A stretch of DNA of 43,835 nucleotides from NCBI GenBank assembly GCA_002753615.1, contig PEAO01000010.1:1-43835 (forward strand), in the 5' to 3' direction. The number at the start of each line of letters is the position of its first letter. The first letter of the stretch is position 1. A model generated the notes under the pieces. It was given only the letters and a program-made list of their open reading frames with translations. It did no database searches and was not told the DNA's origin. Both the position numbers and the translations under genes were made by a program. The DNA comes from Magnetococcales bacterium DCbin2. Lineage in GTDB: Bacteria; Pseudomonadota; Magnetococcia; Magnetococcales; UBA8363. Shown piece by piece: positions 22,776 to 30,828 of the stretch.

Positions 22776-24587
22776 ATGTCCATCAACAACATTCTGAACA
22801 TTTCCAAGCAAGGCATCTACGCCTCTCAGGGTTCGTTGCAGGTGGTTTCTCATAACATCAGCAACGTCAACACCCCTGGGTATTCCAGGCAGATCCTCAA
22901 TCAGGAAATTCTTGCCGGAGATTTGACCGATCCCAGTGGTGGTGGGGTTACGATCGGCGATATCACCAGGAGTTTCGACCAGTTGGTGGATCGTCGGGTG
23001 GAGATGGGAACGGGTGAGTTGGGCCGCTTGGAAACTCGCGATCACTACCTCACCATGGTTGAGGATGTGTTTAACGATATGGATGGGGAAGGGTTTTCGC
23101 ATCGGTTGGAGGCGTTCTTCTCCGCCGCCGATGCCGTGGCTGACAATCCGGCCAATCCCGTGGGTCGCGAAGAATTGGTTGTCCAAGCCGATGCCCTGGC
23201 GCGAACGATCCAGGATATGCACCGTTCTCTGACGGAAATGACCATGCCGGTGGACAAAGAGGTCAATGTTGTCATCGCAGACATCAATAACCGGCTGAAG
23301 GCAATCCAAAAAATCAATGAAACCATTGTGGCCAATGAAAATACCAATCCCGCTTTGGACCTCAAGGATCAACGTCGGCAGATGGTTTTGGAACTGGGTG
23401 GGTTGATTGATATTCAAACTCTGCCCATGGATCGGGATGGATTGCGCATCATGACCTCCAGGGGGCAGGAAATTCTTGCCGACTCGGTATTCTCCGCCAC
23501 CCTGGAGCGCAGTGCGAAGACGAATGCGGACGGATTCTTGGGAATCAAGATCAACGGCCAGGAATTCAGTGCCACGGGTCGCATTCAAGGGGGCAAGTTG
23601 GGCGGTTTACTCCAGGTTCGTGACCAGATCATCAACGGCAACAAAGGGGTTTTGACTCGCCTGGAGTCCATTACCGATGAATTGCGCTGGCAGGTCAATC
23701 GCGTCAGCAGTCAGTCGGTGAACAAGGCGATGCTCACGTCTACACAAGGGATCATCCCCTTGGGGTCAGATTTGACCACACCCATCAAAAATTTGGTGAC
23801 CGATGCGAAAAATCCCAACTATCAAAAATCACCCGAAGATTTAAGCCGGGTTGTGAATGGGACCATCAGCTTTGCCTTTGGCAATACGACCGATGATCTG
23901 CATCTTGGGGCACCCATCACCATCACCAGAGACATGTCCTTAAGTGATATTCAAAAGGCCATCAACGCCTCATTCGCCGAAGATCCGACGGATGCGACAA
24001 AGAAGGTCAGTGTTGTCTCCGCCCGGTTTGTGAGCAACGGCGATAAACGGTACCTGGAACTTTCTGCCGCCAAAACGGGTGGGGTGTTCGGTGTCGTCGA
24101 AGATACCAGCGGCATTTTGGCCGCTTTGGGTATCGGCGGCATCTTTGGGGGATCGAATGCGGAGAGTATCGCCGTCGGCAAAAACTTGATGAACGATTCC
24201 AAGCTGGTTGCGGTGGCTCGGTTTGGCATGGACAGCAGTAGCGGCACGGTGGTGCCGACGTTTGATGATGGCAACAGTCTGGGGGCCATCGCCCTGGGTA
24301 ATCTGAGGACTGCAAAATTTGTCGTCGATGGCCAAAATGCTTCCCTGACCAGCCATTATGCAACGCTGGTGGGGAACCTGGGATCGATGATCAACCAGGA
24401 TAAGGATAGCCTTCAGGCGCAGCAATCGGCACAGGATTTTATCAGCAACATGCGGGAATCCATCTCCGGTGTTTCGCTGGAGGAAGAATTGACCGATCTC
24501 ATGCGGTTCCAGAGGGCGTTTCAAGCTTCAAGCAAGATGATCAACGTTGCGGACGAGTTGATGCAAACCCTGATTTCCATGGTCTAG
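22776..24587 (+). CDS. flgK: Flagellar hook-associated protein 1 FlgK
   Basis: The 603-residue protein forms the first hook-filament junction layer. The N-terminus (NILNISKQGIYASQGSLQVVSHNISNVNTPGYSRQ, read in short as the NISNVNTPGYSRQ motif) is the axial-protein signature. The C-terminus (SGVSLEEELTDLMRFQRAFQ followed by ASSKMINVADELMQTLISMV) is the matching D0 helix. The middle carries the variable surface domain. A sigma-54 promoter precedes it and flgL follows after 22 bases, the usual pairing. Length and ends are complete. Confidence 0.96.
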   Translation: MSINNILNISKQGIYASQGSLQVVSHNISNVNTPGYSRQILNQEILAGDLTDPSGGGVTIGDITRSFDQLVDRRVEMGTGELGRLETRDHYLTMVEDVFNDMDGEGFSHRLEAFFSAADAVADNPANPVGREELVVQADALARTIQDMHRSLTEMTMPVDKEVNVVIADINNRLKAIQKINETIVANENTNPALDLKDQRRQMVLELGGLIDIQTLPMDRDGLRIMTSRGQEILADSVFSATLERSAKTNADGFLGIKINGQEFSATGRIQGGKLGGLLQVRDQIINGNKGVLTRLESITDELRWQVNRVSSQSVNKAMLTSTQGIIPLGSDLTTPIKNLVTDAKNPNYQKSPEDLSRVVNGTISFAFGNTTDDLHLGAPITITRDMSLSDIQKAINASFAEDPTDATKKVSVVSARFVSNGDKRYLELSAAKTGGVFGVVEDTSGILAALGIGGIFGGSNAESIAVGKNLMNDSKLVAVARFGMDSSSGTVVPTFDDGNSLGAIALGNLRTAKFVVDGQNASLTSHYATLVGNLGSMINQDKDSLQAQQSAQDFISNMRESISGVSLEEELTDLMRFQRAFQASSKMINVADELMQTLISMV

Positions 24588-24609
24588 TCGTCGCGTTAAG
24601 GGGAAGAAA

Positions 24610-25800
24610 ATGCGTGTTACCCAAAATATGATGTTCAAGTCTGGTACGGGTGCTTTGCAAGCGCAACAGCAGGACATTCAAAAGATCCAGGAGAGTTCAC
24701 TGTCGGGCAACCGCACCAATCGCCCCTCGGATGATCCCACGGGAATTTATCGGCACATGTTGTTTTCGGCGGATCTTACGGGTGTGCAAAGCTTGAAAAA
24801 GACAACGGCTTTTGCCTCGGAACGGTTGAATTTGGCCGATAGCCACGTCAATCAGGTTTATGAGCGGTTGTTGGAAGGCAAAGATTTGGCCATGAAGATG
24901 GCCAACAGTTCGGTTGGTGGCGATCCTGAGATTATGAAGGCGACCGCCGAAGAGGCCAAGGCGATTTATCAGCAAATTCTCAGCAGTGCCAATGCCGAAT
25001 TGGATGAGATACCGATTTTTGGTGGCAGCCGCACCCGTGCCCCGTTTGACGCCCAACATTTGCAGGCCACAAGCGTCCAGGTCAGGGCCAATGGTCGGGG
25101 GCCACATGCACCGGCCAAGACGGGAATTACCGCAAGTGTTGCCGATGACCATAGTGTCACCAATTTGCCCCTGAGCGTCAAAGTTACCTACCTGGCATCG
25201 TCCGGGCAGTACGAGGCGGACATCAATGGGATCAAAAGTCTTCCGCAAAATCCGGTGGGAACCCCCCCGGTGTTGGATTTGGGTCAGGGTGTCAAAATGA
25301 CGTTGGGTGCCCAACCGAATGTGGGGGATGTGTATTACTTTGAAGTGGTGCCGCAGTATCAGGGCGGTGCTGCGGATCGGCCCACCAAGGTGTTGAATGG
25401 GCAAACTCTGCCGGGTGTCGTCAGCGGTAAGGAGTTGTTGGAGGGTTCGGGGCCTATCGGGCGCAACGTGAATGTCCTGGGGGCGGTTGCCGCATTGCGC
25501 GGTGCCCTGCTCAGGAGTGACCCGGATGAAGTCTCCTTCCAGTTGAATCGCCTTCAGGAGGCGGGGGCGCAGGTCTCGGATTTGCAAGCGGTTACCGGGG
25601 TTCGGGTGACGCAGGTGGATGCGGTTGGAAGCACTTTGGAAATAGATGAACAGGCGCTGCAAACAGCCAAGGCGACCAACGTTGAGGCGGACATTTTGGA
25701 AGTGATGTCCCGGTTGGAACAAACAACTCAGGCCATGCAGGTCATGACCATCAGCGAGCGCCAAGTTCTGAATACATCGTTAATCGATTTTATACGGTAG
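24610..25800 (+). CDS. flgL: Flagellar hook-associated protein 3 FlgL
   Basis: The 396-residue protein has the flagellin-like N-terminal coil of FlgL (MRVTQNMMFKSGTGALQAQQ, SGNRTNRPSDDPTGIYRHM) and a C-terminal coil (TNVEADILEVMSRLEQTTQA then VMTISERQVLNTSLIDFI). It forms the second hook-filament junction ring next to the filament. It is 22 bases after flgK and 24 bases before fliW, with GGGGAAG upstream of the ATG, so it is in the same operon. Confidence 0.95.
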   Translation: MRVTQNMMFKSGTGALQAQQQDIQKIQESSLSGNRTNRPSDDPTGIYRHMLFSADLTGVQSLKKTTAFASERLNLADSHVNQVYERLLEGKDLAMKMANSSVGGDPEIMKATAEEAKAIYQQILSSANAELDEIPIFGGSRTRAPFDAQHLQATSVQVRANGRGPHAPAKTGITASVADDHSVTNLPLSVKVTYLASSGQYEADINGIKSLPQNPVGTPPVLDLGQGVKMTLGAQPNVGDVYYFEVVPQYQGGAADRPTKVLNGQTLPGVVSGKELLEGSGPIGRNVNVLGAVAALRGALLRSDPDEVSFQLNRLQEAGAQVSDLQAVTGVRVTQVDAVGSTLEIDEQALQTAKATNVEADILEVMSRLEQTTQAMQVMTISERQVLNTSLIDFIR

Positions 25801-25824
25801 TTTCTTTGGGAGTGGAGAAAAAAC

Positions 25825-26364
25825 ATGGAGATTCAAGGAACCCGGTTTGGGGTACTGGAGTTCGAGGAAAATGAGATCATTGAGATTGCGGATGGTCTCC
25901 TGGGATTTCCGCTCAGTAAAAAGTTTTTGTTGTTTCCTTACGGGCAGGATTCTTCCTTTTTCTGGCTTCAGTCGGTGGATGAACCCGAGATAGCGTTCAT
26001 CGTGGTCAATCCCTTCGACTTTTTCGCGGATCTGGAGTTTTCCATTCAGGATGAGGATACCAACGCCCTGGGGTTGGAAAACAGCGAGGATGTGGAGGTT
26101 TTTTCTCTGGTGACGATTCCAGAGGGGCGACCGGAGGAGATGCGGACCAATCTGGCAGGGCCTGTGGTGGTCAACACCGGCAACCGCAGGGGACGACAGA
26201 TTCTGATCAAGGATCTGTCGCCGCGGCAGCCGCTGATTCCCAAGGAGTTACGCGCTAAGTATCTGAAAGAGACCGACAGGAAGAAACCCGTGAACAGGGG
26301 GACGCGGCGACGTGCGCGTCAGTTGGATAAACCAAAGTCGCTGAAGGTTGCTGCGGCTGGATGA
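25825..26364 (+). CDS. fliW: Flagellar assembly factor FliW, copy 1
   Basis: The 179-residue protein has the FliW core: TRFGVLEFEENEIIEIADGL, LLGFPLSKKFLLFPYG, FFWLQSVDEPEIAFIVVNPF, LVTIPEGRPEEMRTNLAGPV, VVNTGNRRGRQIL. FliW binds newly made flagellin and, in other bacteria, relieves CsrA repression of flagellin mRNA. This copy carries about 25 extra C-terminal residues, strongly basic (KKPVNRGTRRRARQLDKPKS), absent from typical 150-residue FliW and from copy 2. It directly precedes the long flagellin gene. Confidence 0.93.
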   Translation: MEIQGTRFGVLEFEENEIIEIADGLLGFPLSKKFLLFPYGQDSSFFWLQSVDEPEIAFIVVNPFDFFADLEFSIQDEDTNALGLENSEDVEVFSLVTIPEGRPEEMRTNLAGPVVVNTGNRRGRQILIKDLSPRQPLIPKELRAKYLKETDRKKPVNRGTRRRARQLDKPKSLKVAAAG

Positions 26365-26404
26365 TCCCCTGAGGGGTCTGAGAACGTAACGAGAGGAAAT
26401 GACC

Positions 26405-28453
26405 ATGCCACTCTATATCAATACCAATATCGCCTCCCTCAATGCCCAACGCCACATGCTGGGATCGACGGGAGAATTGAATAAAGTTTTCGCACGACTC
26501 TCTTCGGGTCTGCGCATCAACACCGCCGGTGATGACGCGGCTGGTCTTGCCATCAGCAATCGCATGACTTCGCAGATTCGTGGGCTGAACCAGGCGGTGC
26601 GCAACGCCAACGATGGCATTTCCGTCTCGCAGGTGGCTGAAGGTGCTTTGGAAGAACATTCCAACATGCTGCAACGGATCAATGAACTGTCGGTGCAGGC
26701 GGCCAACGCCACCAACAGTCCCGAAGATCGGGCCAGTCTCCAACAGGAGGTGACGCAGCTTCTGGCGGAAATCGAGCGTGTCGCCAATGAGACCGAGTTT
26801 AACGGTTGGCCCATGTTGAACGGCAAGACCGATCCGTTGGTCTTTCAAGTGGGGGCCAAGGAAAATCAAACTGTCGTCGTCACCCTGGCTGATGCCCGCG
26901 CTCAGGTACTTTTGGCGGCTCCCAAGCTGATCAATCCCAACGCCAAAGAGAGTATCCTCAATCCCAAAATTGGTGGAATGACCATCAAAGCCCCCTTTCC
27001 ACAATTGGAAGGGTCCAAGTTGTTCAGTTCCAAGGCTTCGACGATGGTGGGTACGTTGGCCAATGCCAATACCCTGGGCAAGTCCCCTGCGACGACCCTG
27101 ACCACCGATGTTTCCACGAACATGTTGACCGCCATCGATAATAAGAATATCACGACGGTCTCCACGGCGGTCAATGCCGCTGTCATCAGCGGTACCGGCG
27201 TTGTCAGTGCCCTGGAGGCAGGAATCGCCGATGGTGCTACTGTAGATCAGACGGTAACAACTGTCGTGACCAGTCTTTTGGGCGCTCCCGATGCGACGAT
27301 CAATACGGCGGTTGCCACGGGAATTGCCAATGGTAGCACCATGTCTGAGATGGCTACCGCGATTACAACGGCGAATGCCCTGGTTACGGGGACGGACGCG
27401 ACGGCTTTGGCTGCGGCGTCACTGGCGGCTTTCGGACGCACTGGTGATGGGGCGACCAAGTTGACGGGTGGGCCGGGTCTCAAGGCCAATATCATCGGAG
27501 CCTGGGTGGCGGAAGCGACGGTAAAACCGACCGATCCGACCGTTGATTCCGATCAGGCGCGGGTTTTGGCCTCGGCCACGTATGCCGCGACGCGCAGCTA
27601 CACCGCCACCGAAAATGTTCCTGCTGCCTACACGGCCCTGGCGGGGACGACCAACGGGGCGATTACCCTCAATGTCGCGGCCCCTGCCGATGTGGTGGAT
27701 AATGCCGTGGTCAAGGGAACCACCGTTGAGGATGTTCCGGTGGGCAATATCATCGCGGTGATCAAGGCGTTCGATGCCTACATCAGCCAAAACAGGGATA
27801 TTGATAGCGTTGCCAAGGCGGCGGTAGCCGCCGATCAATCCAAGAAATTGACGATACCGCAGGCCAAGATTATTGCTGCGGCTGGTCTGGCAGCGGCCAA
27901 GCCGGGTGGAACGGTTGCTGCGGCGACGACTGCGGGTAAAAACATGGCGTTGGTCATCGCTGCGCGCGACACTGCGGTGACGGCGGCATCCCGACCCACG
28001 GGCGGTGAATATATTACTGTCCCCGATTGGTTGTTGGACACGTCGGGAGCCAATAAATTTCCCCCGTCACCGCTGGTCGATATTACCGGCATGACGATTC
28101 CCACCGATCCGACGTTGCCGTTCAACCCGCCGACAACCGACGCCTCCAACCCACCGTTGGCGGGTCAGGAAGCGGCAGGTCGGATGATCGCCATCGTCAA
28201 GGAGGCCATTGATCGGGTCTCTTCGACGCGGGCCGAACTGGGTGCGATTCAAAATCGGTTTGAATCCAACATCAAGAATCTCTCCAGCGTTGTGGAAAAT
28301 GTTTCCGCTGCACGTTCCCGAATTCTGGATGCCGACATCGCTGCGGAAACGGCCAATCTGACCAAAATGTCCATCATGCAGCAGGCGGGAACGGCGATTC
28401 TTGCCCAAGCCAACCAACAACCGCAATTGGCATTGCAACTGCTTCGTGGTTGA
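26405..28453 (+). CDS. fliC: Long flagellin with large variable central domain
   Basis: The 682-residue flagellin has conserved ends: [20 protein letters not shown] and [20 protein letters not shown] at the N-terminus, [20 protein letters not shown] and [20 protein letters not shown] at the C-terminus. About 400 residues between roughly 175 and 580 form a hypervariable, Ala/Thr/Val-rich surface domain with loose internal repetition and few aromatics. The ATG at 26405 is preferred to 26399 because GAGAGG is eight bases upstream and the short flagellin begins identically. It is preceded by fliW copy 1 and followed by two hairpins. The surface domain is a likely glycosylation target (inference). 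Confidence 0.95.
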   Translation: MPLYINTNIASLNAQRHMLGSTGELNKVFARLSSGLRINTAGDDAAGLAISNRMTSQIRGLNQAVRNANDGISVSQVAEGALEEHSNMLQRINELSVQAANATNSPEDRASLQQEVTQLLAEIERVANETEFNGWPMLNGKTDPLVFQVGAKENQTVVVTLADARAQVLLAAPKLINPNAKESILNPKIGGMTIKAPFPQLEGSKLFSSKASTMVGTLANANTLGKSPATTLTTDVSTNMLTAIDNKNITTVSTAVNAAVISGTGVVSALEAGIADGATVDQTVTTVVTSLLGAPDATINTAVATGIANGSTMSEMATAITTANALVTGTDATALAAASLAAFGRTGDGATKLTGGPGLKANIIGAWVAEATVKPTDPTVDSDQARVLASATYAATRSYTATENVPAAYTALAGTTNGAITLNVAAPADVVDNAVVKGTTVEDVPVGNIIAVIKAFDAYISQNRDIDSVAKAAVAADQSKKLTIPQAKIIAAAGLAAAKPGGTVAAATTAGKNMALVIAARDTAVTAASRPTGGEYITVPDWLLDTSGANKFPPSPLVDITGMTIPTDPTLPFNPPTTDASNPPLAGQEAAGRMIAIVKEAIDRVSSTRAELGAIQNRFESNIKNLSSVVENVSAARSRILDADIAAETANLTKMSIMQQAGTAILAQANQQPQLALQLLRG

Positions 28454-28468
28454 GGCCCTAGGCCACCT

Positions 28469-28542
28469 TAGGGGAATCCGTGTTGCCACCCCACTCCCAG
28501 GCAAACGGAATTCCCCTGGCCTGATGCCTCTTAAAGGCCAGG
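28469..28542 (+). terminator. Two overlapping hairpins after the long flagellin
   Basis: Hairpin 1 pairs AGGGGAATCCGT (28469-28480) with ACGGAATTCCCCT (28505-28517), with one bulged base. Hairpin 2 pairs CCTGGCCT (28515-28522) perfectly with AGGCCAGG (28535-28542). The arms share three bases, so the two compete. No T run follows, so this is either a weak terminator, an RNA-stabilising 3' structure, or an attenuator-like switch between flagellin and the next fliW. Confidence 0.5.
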
Positions 28543-28649
28543 ACGAGAGAGCAAAGTTTGCCGCCTCAGATGGGCAACAATGACCCCCCTGGGGTTGAGG
28601 GAAGAGGAGATTGGGGTGGATAAAGCTTGGGAATACAAGATAAAAAGAT

Positions 28650-28665
28650 TGGCACGGTGAATGCA
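28650..28665 (+). promoter_or_regulatory. Sigma-54 (RpoN)-type promoter for fliW copy 2 and short flagellin
   Basis: TGGCACGGTGAATGCA has the invariant GG and GC ten bases apart and a perfect TGGCACG -24 box. It is the same design as the flgK promoter. It lies about 160 bases before the fliW copy 2 start, leaving a long untranslated leader. Confidence 0.7.
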
Positions 28666-28823
28666 ACATCCATTTTAAGGTTTCGGCGGCAAAGAAGGAC
28701 ACGATTGGGAAGGCAACGATTTTTTTAAGGCTTTTTTTGTGCTTGTACGGTAACACGGGTTGGGTCTCTTCAGGGGCTACCCGGAAAATTGATGAAGTGA
28801 TGCTCAATGACAGGGAGAAGACG

Positions 28824-29315
28824 ATGATGGAGATTCATGGAACCCGTTTCGGAACCCTGAGTTTTGATGATGATGACATCATCCAGGTGGAAAATGGCTT
28901 GCTGGGGTTTCCCATGAGTAAGCACTACATCATGTTTCCCTACTCGGATGATTCCTCATTCTTCTGGCTGCAATCGGTGGATGAGCCGGAGATTTCTTTT
29001 ATCGTCATCAATCCGTTTGATTTCTTCACGGATCTGGAATTTGAAATCTCCGATGAAGATTCTGCCGATATCGGTCTGGAAAAAAGTGAGGATGTAGAAA
29101 TTTTTTCCCTGGTGACCATCCCCGAAGGGAAACCTGAAGATATGCGGACCAATCTGGCCGGCCCGGTGGTGGTGAATACCAGGACGCGATTGGGTAAGCA
29201 GGTGTTATTGAGTGACTATTCGGCGCGCCAGCCTTTGATTCCTAAGGAATATAGGGTTCGGGCCAGGGATGAGGCATCACAGGAAATACGAAGGCAGAGA
29301 ATGGTGGCGGTATGA
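28824..29315 (+). CDS. fliW: Flagellar assembly factor FliW, copy 2
   Basis: The 163-residue FliW shares most of its core with copy 1 (EIHGTRFGTLSFDDDDIIQV, GLLGFPMSKHYIMFPYSDDS, LVTIPEGKPEDMRTNLAGPV). It lacks the basic C-terminal extension and has a run of four Asp near the N-terminus. The track's ORF starts at 28737; ATG 28824 or 28827 is preferred because CAGGGAG lies six to nine bases upstream and copy 1 starts MEIQG. It precedes the short flagellin, so each flagellin in this cluster has its own fliW. Confidence 0.93.
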   Translation: MMEIHGTRFGTLSFDDDDIIQVENGLLGFPMSKHYIMFPYSDDSSFFWLQSVDEPEISFIVINPFDFFTDLEFEISDEDSADIGLEKSEDVEIFSLVTIPEGKPEDMRTNLAGPVVVNTRTRLGKQVLLSDYSARQPLIPKEYRVRARDEASQEIRRQRMVAV

Positions 29316-29460
29316 ACGAGAGAGAATAAACCAGGACGGCAGGACAGGATATCGTGATTTCTATCATTCGGAACTTCGGCTTAAGAGTTTGGTGGAGTGC
29401 TTCCCCGGTGGAGGGGATTTGAGAACCGAGGCTTGGTTATCTTGAATTTTATCTCCAGGG

Positions 29461-29483
29461 TTTTCCCGATCACATCGGGAAAA
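29461..29483 (+). promoter_or_regulatory. Perfect 10-bp hairpin in the short-flagellin leader
   Basis: TTTTCCCGAT-CAC-ATCGGGAAAA is a perfect inverted repeat with a three-base loop, about 100 bases before the flagellin ATG. There is no T run after it on either strand, so it is not an obvious terminator. It could be a 5' leader structure affecting flagellin mRNA stability or translation, or an operator palindrome. Repeated AGGA motifs just after the fliW stop (29333-29350) are CsrA-like but unproven. Confidence 0.5.
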
Positions 29484-29585
29484 ATAGGTAACGACGGGCA
29501 AGAGGCCCGGCTTCATCAGCGACAAAAAGACCGATCCGATCGGGTTGAACTGGGTGAAAGCCTCCCAGGCAAAGGGGAATGAACC

Positions 29586-30425
29586 ATGCCACTTTTTATT
29601 AATACCAACGTCGCTTCATTGAACGCCCAGCGTAATCTGGATCGTTCCACCAATGCTTTGGGAAAGACCTTTGCCCGGTTGGCATCGGGTCTTCGGATCA
29701 ATTCCGCCAAGGATGATGCCGCTGGGCTCGCGATTTCCCAACGGATGACTTCCCAGATTCGCGGTTTGACCCAGGCGGGTCGCAATGCCAACGATGGTAT
29801 TTCCCTGGCGCAGGTGGCCGAGGGGGCGTTGGAAGAAACCACCAATGCCTTGCAGCGGATTCGGGAACTTGCGGTCCAGGCGGCCAATGGTACCAATACA
29901 ACCAAGGATCGGCAGAGCTTGGATCTGGAAGTGAGCCAACTGGTTGAGGAAATTCAACGAATCTCGAAAGATGTCAAGTTTAACGAGAAGGGTGTGTTGA
30001 ATGGGTCGATGGCGGGTGTGGCATTCCAAGTTGGTAACAATGTTGGCCAAACCATCGCGGTGACCATCTCGGCCATGAGTGTTGCCAATTTAAGTTTGGG
30101 GACAGCGACCTTGGGAACTCGCAAGGTAACCATCTCCACGGCTGCTTTGGCTTTCAGTGCCTTGGGTCGGGTTGACATTGCGTTGGAGAAGGTTTCGAGG
30201 GCACGTTCCGATCTGGGCGCGGTACAGAATCGTTTTGAAGCGGTGATTGCCAACCTGTCCAACGTGGTGGAGAACATGTCGGCGGCCCGATCACGGATCA
30301 TGGACGCTGATATTGCCTCGGAAACGGCGACGTTGACGCGCAATGCCATTTTGCAACAGGCGGGGACCGCTGTTTTGGCCCAGGCCAATCAACAGCCTCA
30401 GTTGGCGTTGCAGTTGTTGGGATAA
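29586..30425 (+). CDS. fliC: Short flagellin (D0-D1 only)
   Basis: The 279-residue flagellin starts MPLFINTNVASLNAQRNLDR and ends [22 protein letters not shown]. It retains the N- and C-terminal coiled regions but only a very short central segment, so it would form a thin-surfaced filament core. It differs from the 682-residue flagellin mainly in lacking the variable domain. The ATG follows AAAGGGGAA by six bases. The paired fliW lies 270 bases upstream. Confidence 0.96.
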   Translation: MPLFINTNVASLNAQRNLDRSTNALGKTFARLASGLRINSAKDDAAGLAISQRMTSQIRGLTQAGRNANDGISLAQVAEGALEETTNALQRIRELAVQAANGTNTTKDRQSLDLEVSQLVEEIQRISKDVKFNEKGVLNGSMAGVAFQVGNNVGQTIAVTISAMSVANLSLGTATLGTRKVTISTAALAFSALGRVDIALEKVSRARSDLGAVQNRFEAVIANLSNVVENMSAARSRIMDADIASETATLTRNAILQQAGTAVLAQANQQPQLALQLLG

Positions 30426-30431
30426 ATTGAT

Positions 30432-30458
30432 GAAAGTTTCGCCGGGATTGTCCGATAA
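30432..30458 (+). promoter_or_regulatory. Candidate FliA (sigma-28)-type promoter for the FlaG-like/fliD unit
   Basis: GAAA, 15 bases, TCCGATAA matches sigma-28 consensus TAAA-N15-GCCGATAA with one mismatch per box and correct spacing. It begins right after the flagellin stop codon and lies 45 bases before the next ATG. Confidence 0.55.
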
Positions 30459-30502
30459 GAGGATCATGGGCGGTTTCGGCTGGAAGATAAAGAGAGCCAG
30501 CC

Positions 30503-30790
30503 ATGCGTGAGACAATGATTGCAGAGTATGAAACGCGGCCAGTGCCGGGAATTGGTTGTGATTTTAATGGAATGGGTGATATTGAGTCTTTGATTGGGCA
30601 GGCTAATCGGTCTCTGAATTCCATATCGACCTTGATTTTGCGATTGGATGAGCAGGTGGTGGAGGGGCCGGTGAAGGTTGTGGATTCGGACGGGGATATT
30701 GAGGTTCGTCGTTTGCAGGGTGATGAAATGTTGGATTTGGCGTACAAGGTGCGGTTGCTGGAAAACATGTTGTATGACCGGTGCAGTTGA
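30503..30790 (+). CDS. Small FlaG-like protein
   Basis: The 95-residue protein sits between flagellin and fliD, the classical place of flaG. Its C-terminal half (VKVVDSDGDIEVRRLQGDEM then LDLAYKVRLLENM) resembles the FlaG pattern 'VKVID..TGEVIRQIP.E..L.LA..L'. The expected 'IRQIP' is replaced by VRRLQ, so the match is weak. FlaG influences filament length in several polar flagellates. The alternative is a lineage-specific flagellar protein. It is 38 bases before fliD and follows a FliA-like promoter. Confidence 0.6.
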   Translation: MRETMIAEYETRPVPGIGCDFNGMGDIESLIGQANRSLNSISTLILRLDEQVVEGPVKVVDSDGDIEVRRLQGDEMLDLAYKVRLLENMLYDRCS

Positions 30791-30828
30791 AGCCTGGTTG
30801 AGAGAGCGTCGGTGGAAGGAGAAAGAAC

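Noticed and set aside
22641-23588. Long minus-strand ORFs opposite flgK, flgL, the flagellins and fliD
   Set aside because: Antisense shadows of well-supported flagellar genes; repetitive His/Gln/Arg-rich translations typical of such shadows.
26365-26376. CCCC-TGA-GGGG hairpin between fliW1 and the long flagellin
   Set aside because: Only four paired bases; flanking bases do not extend the stem.
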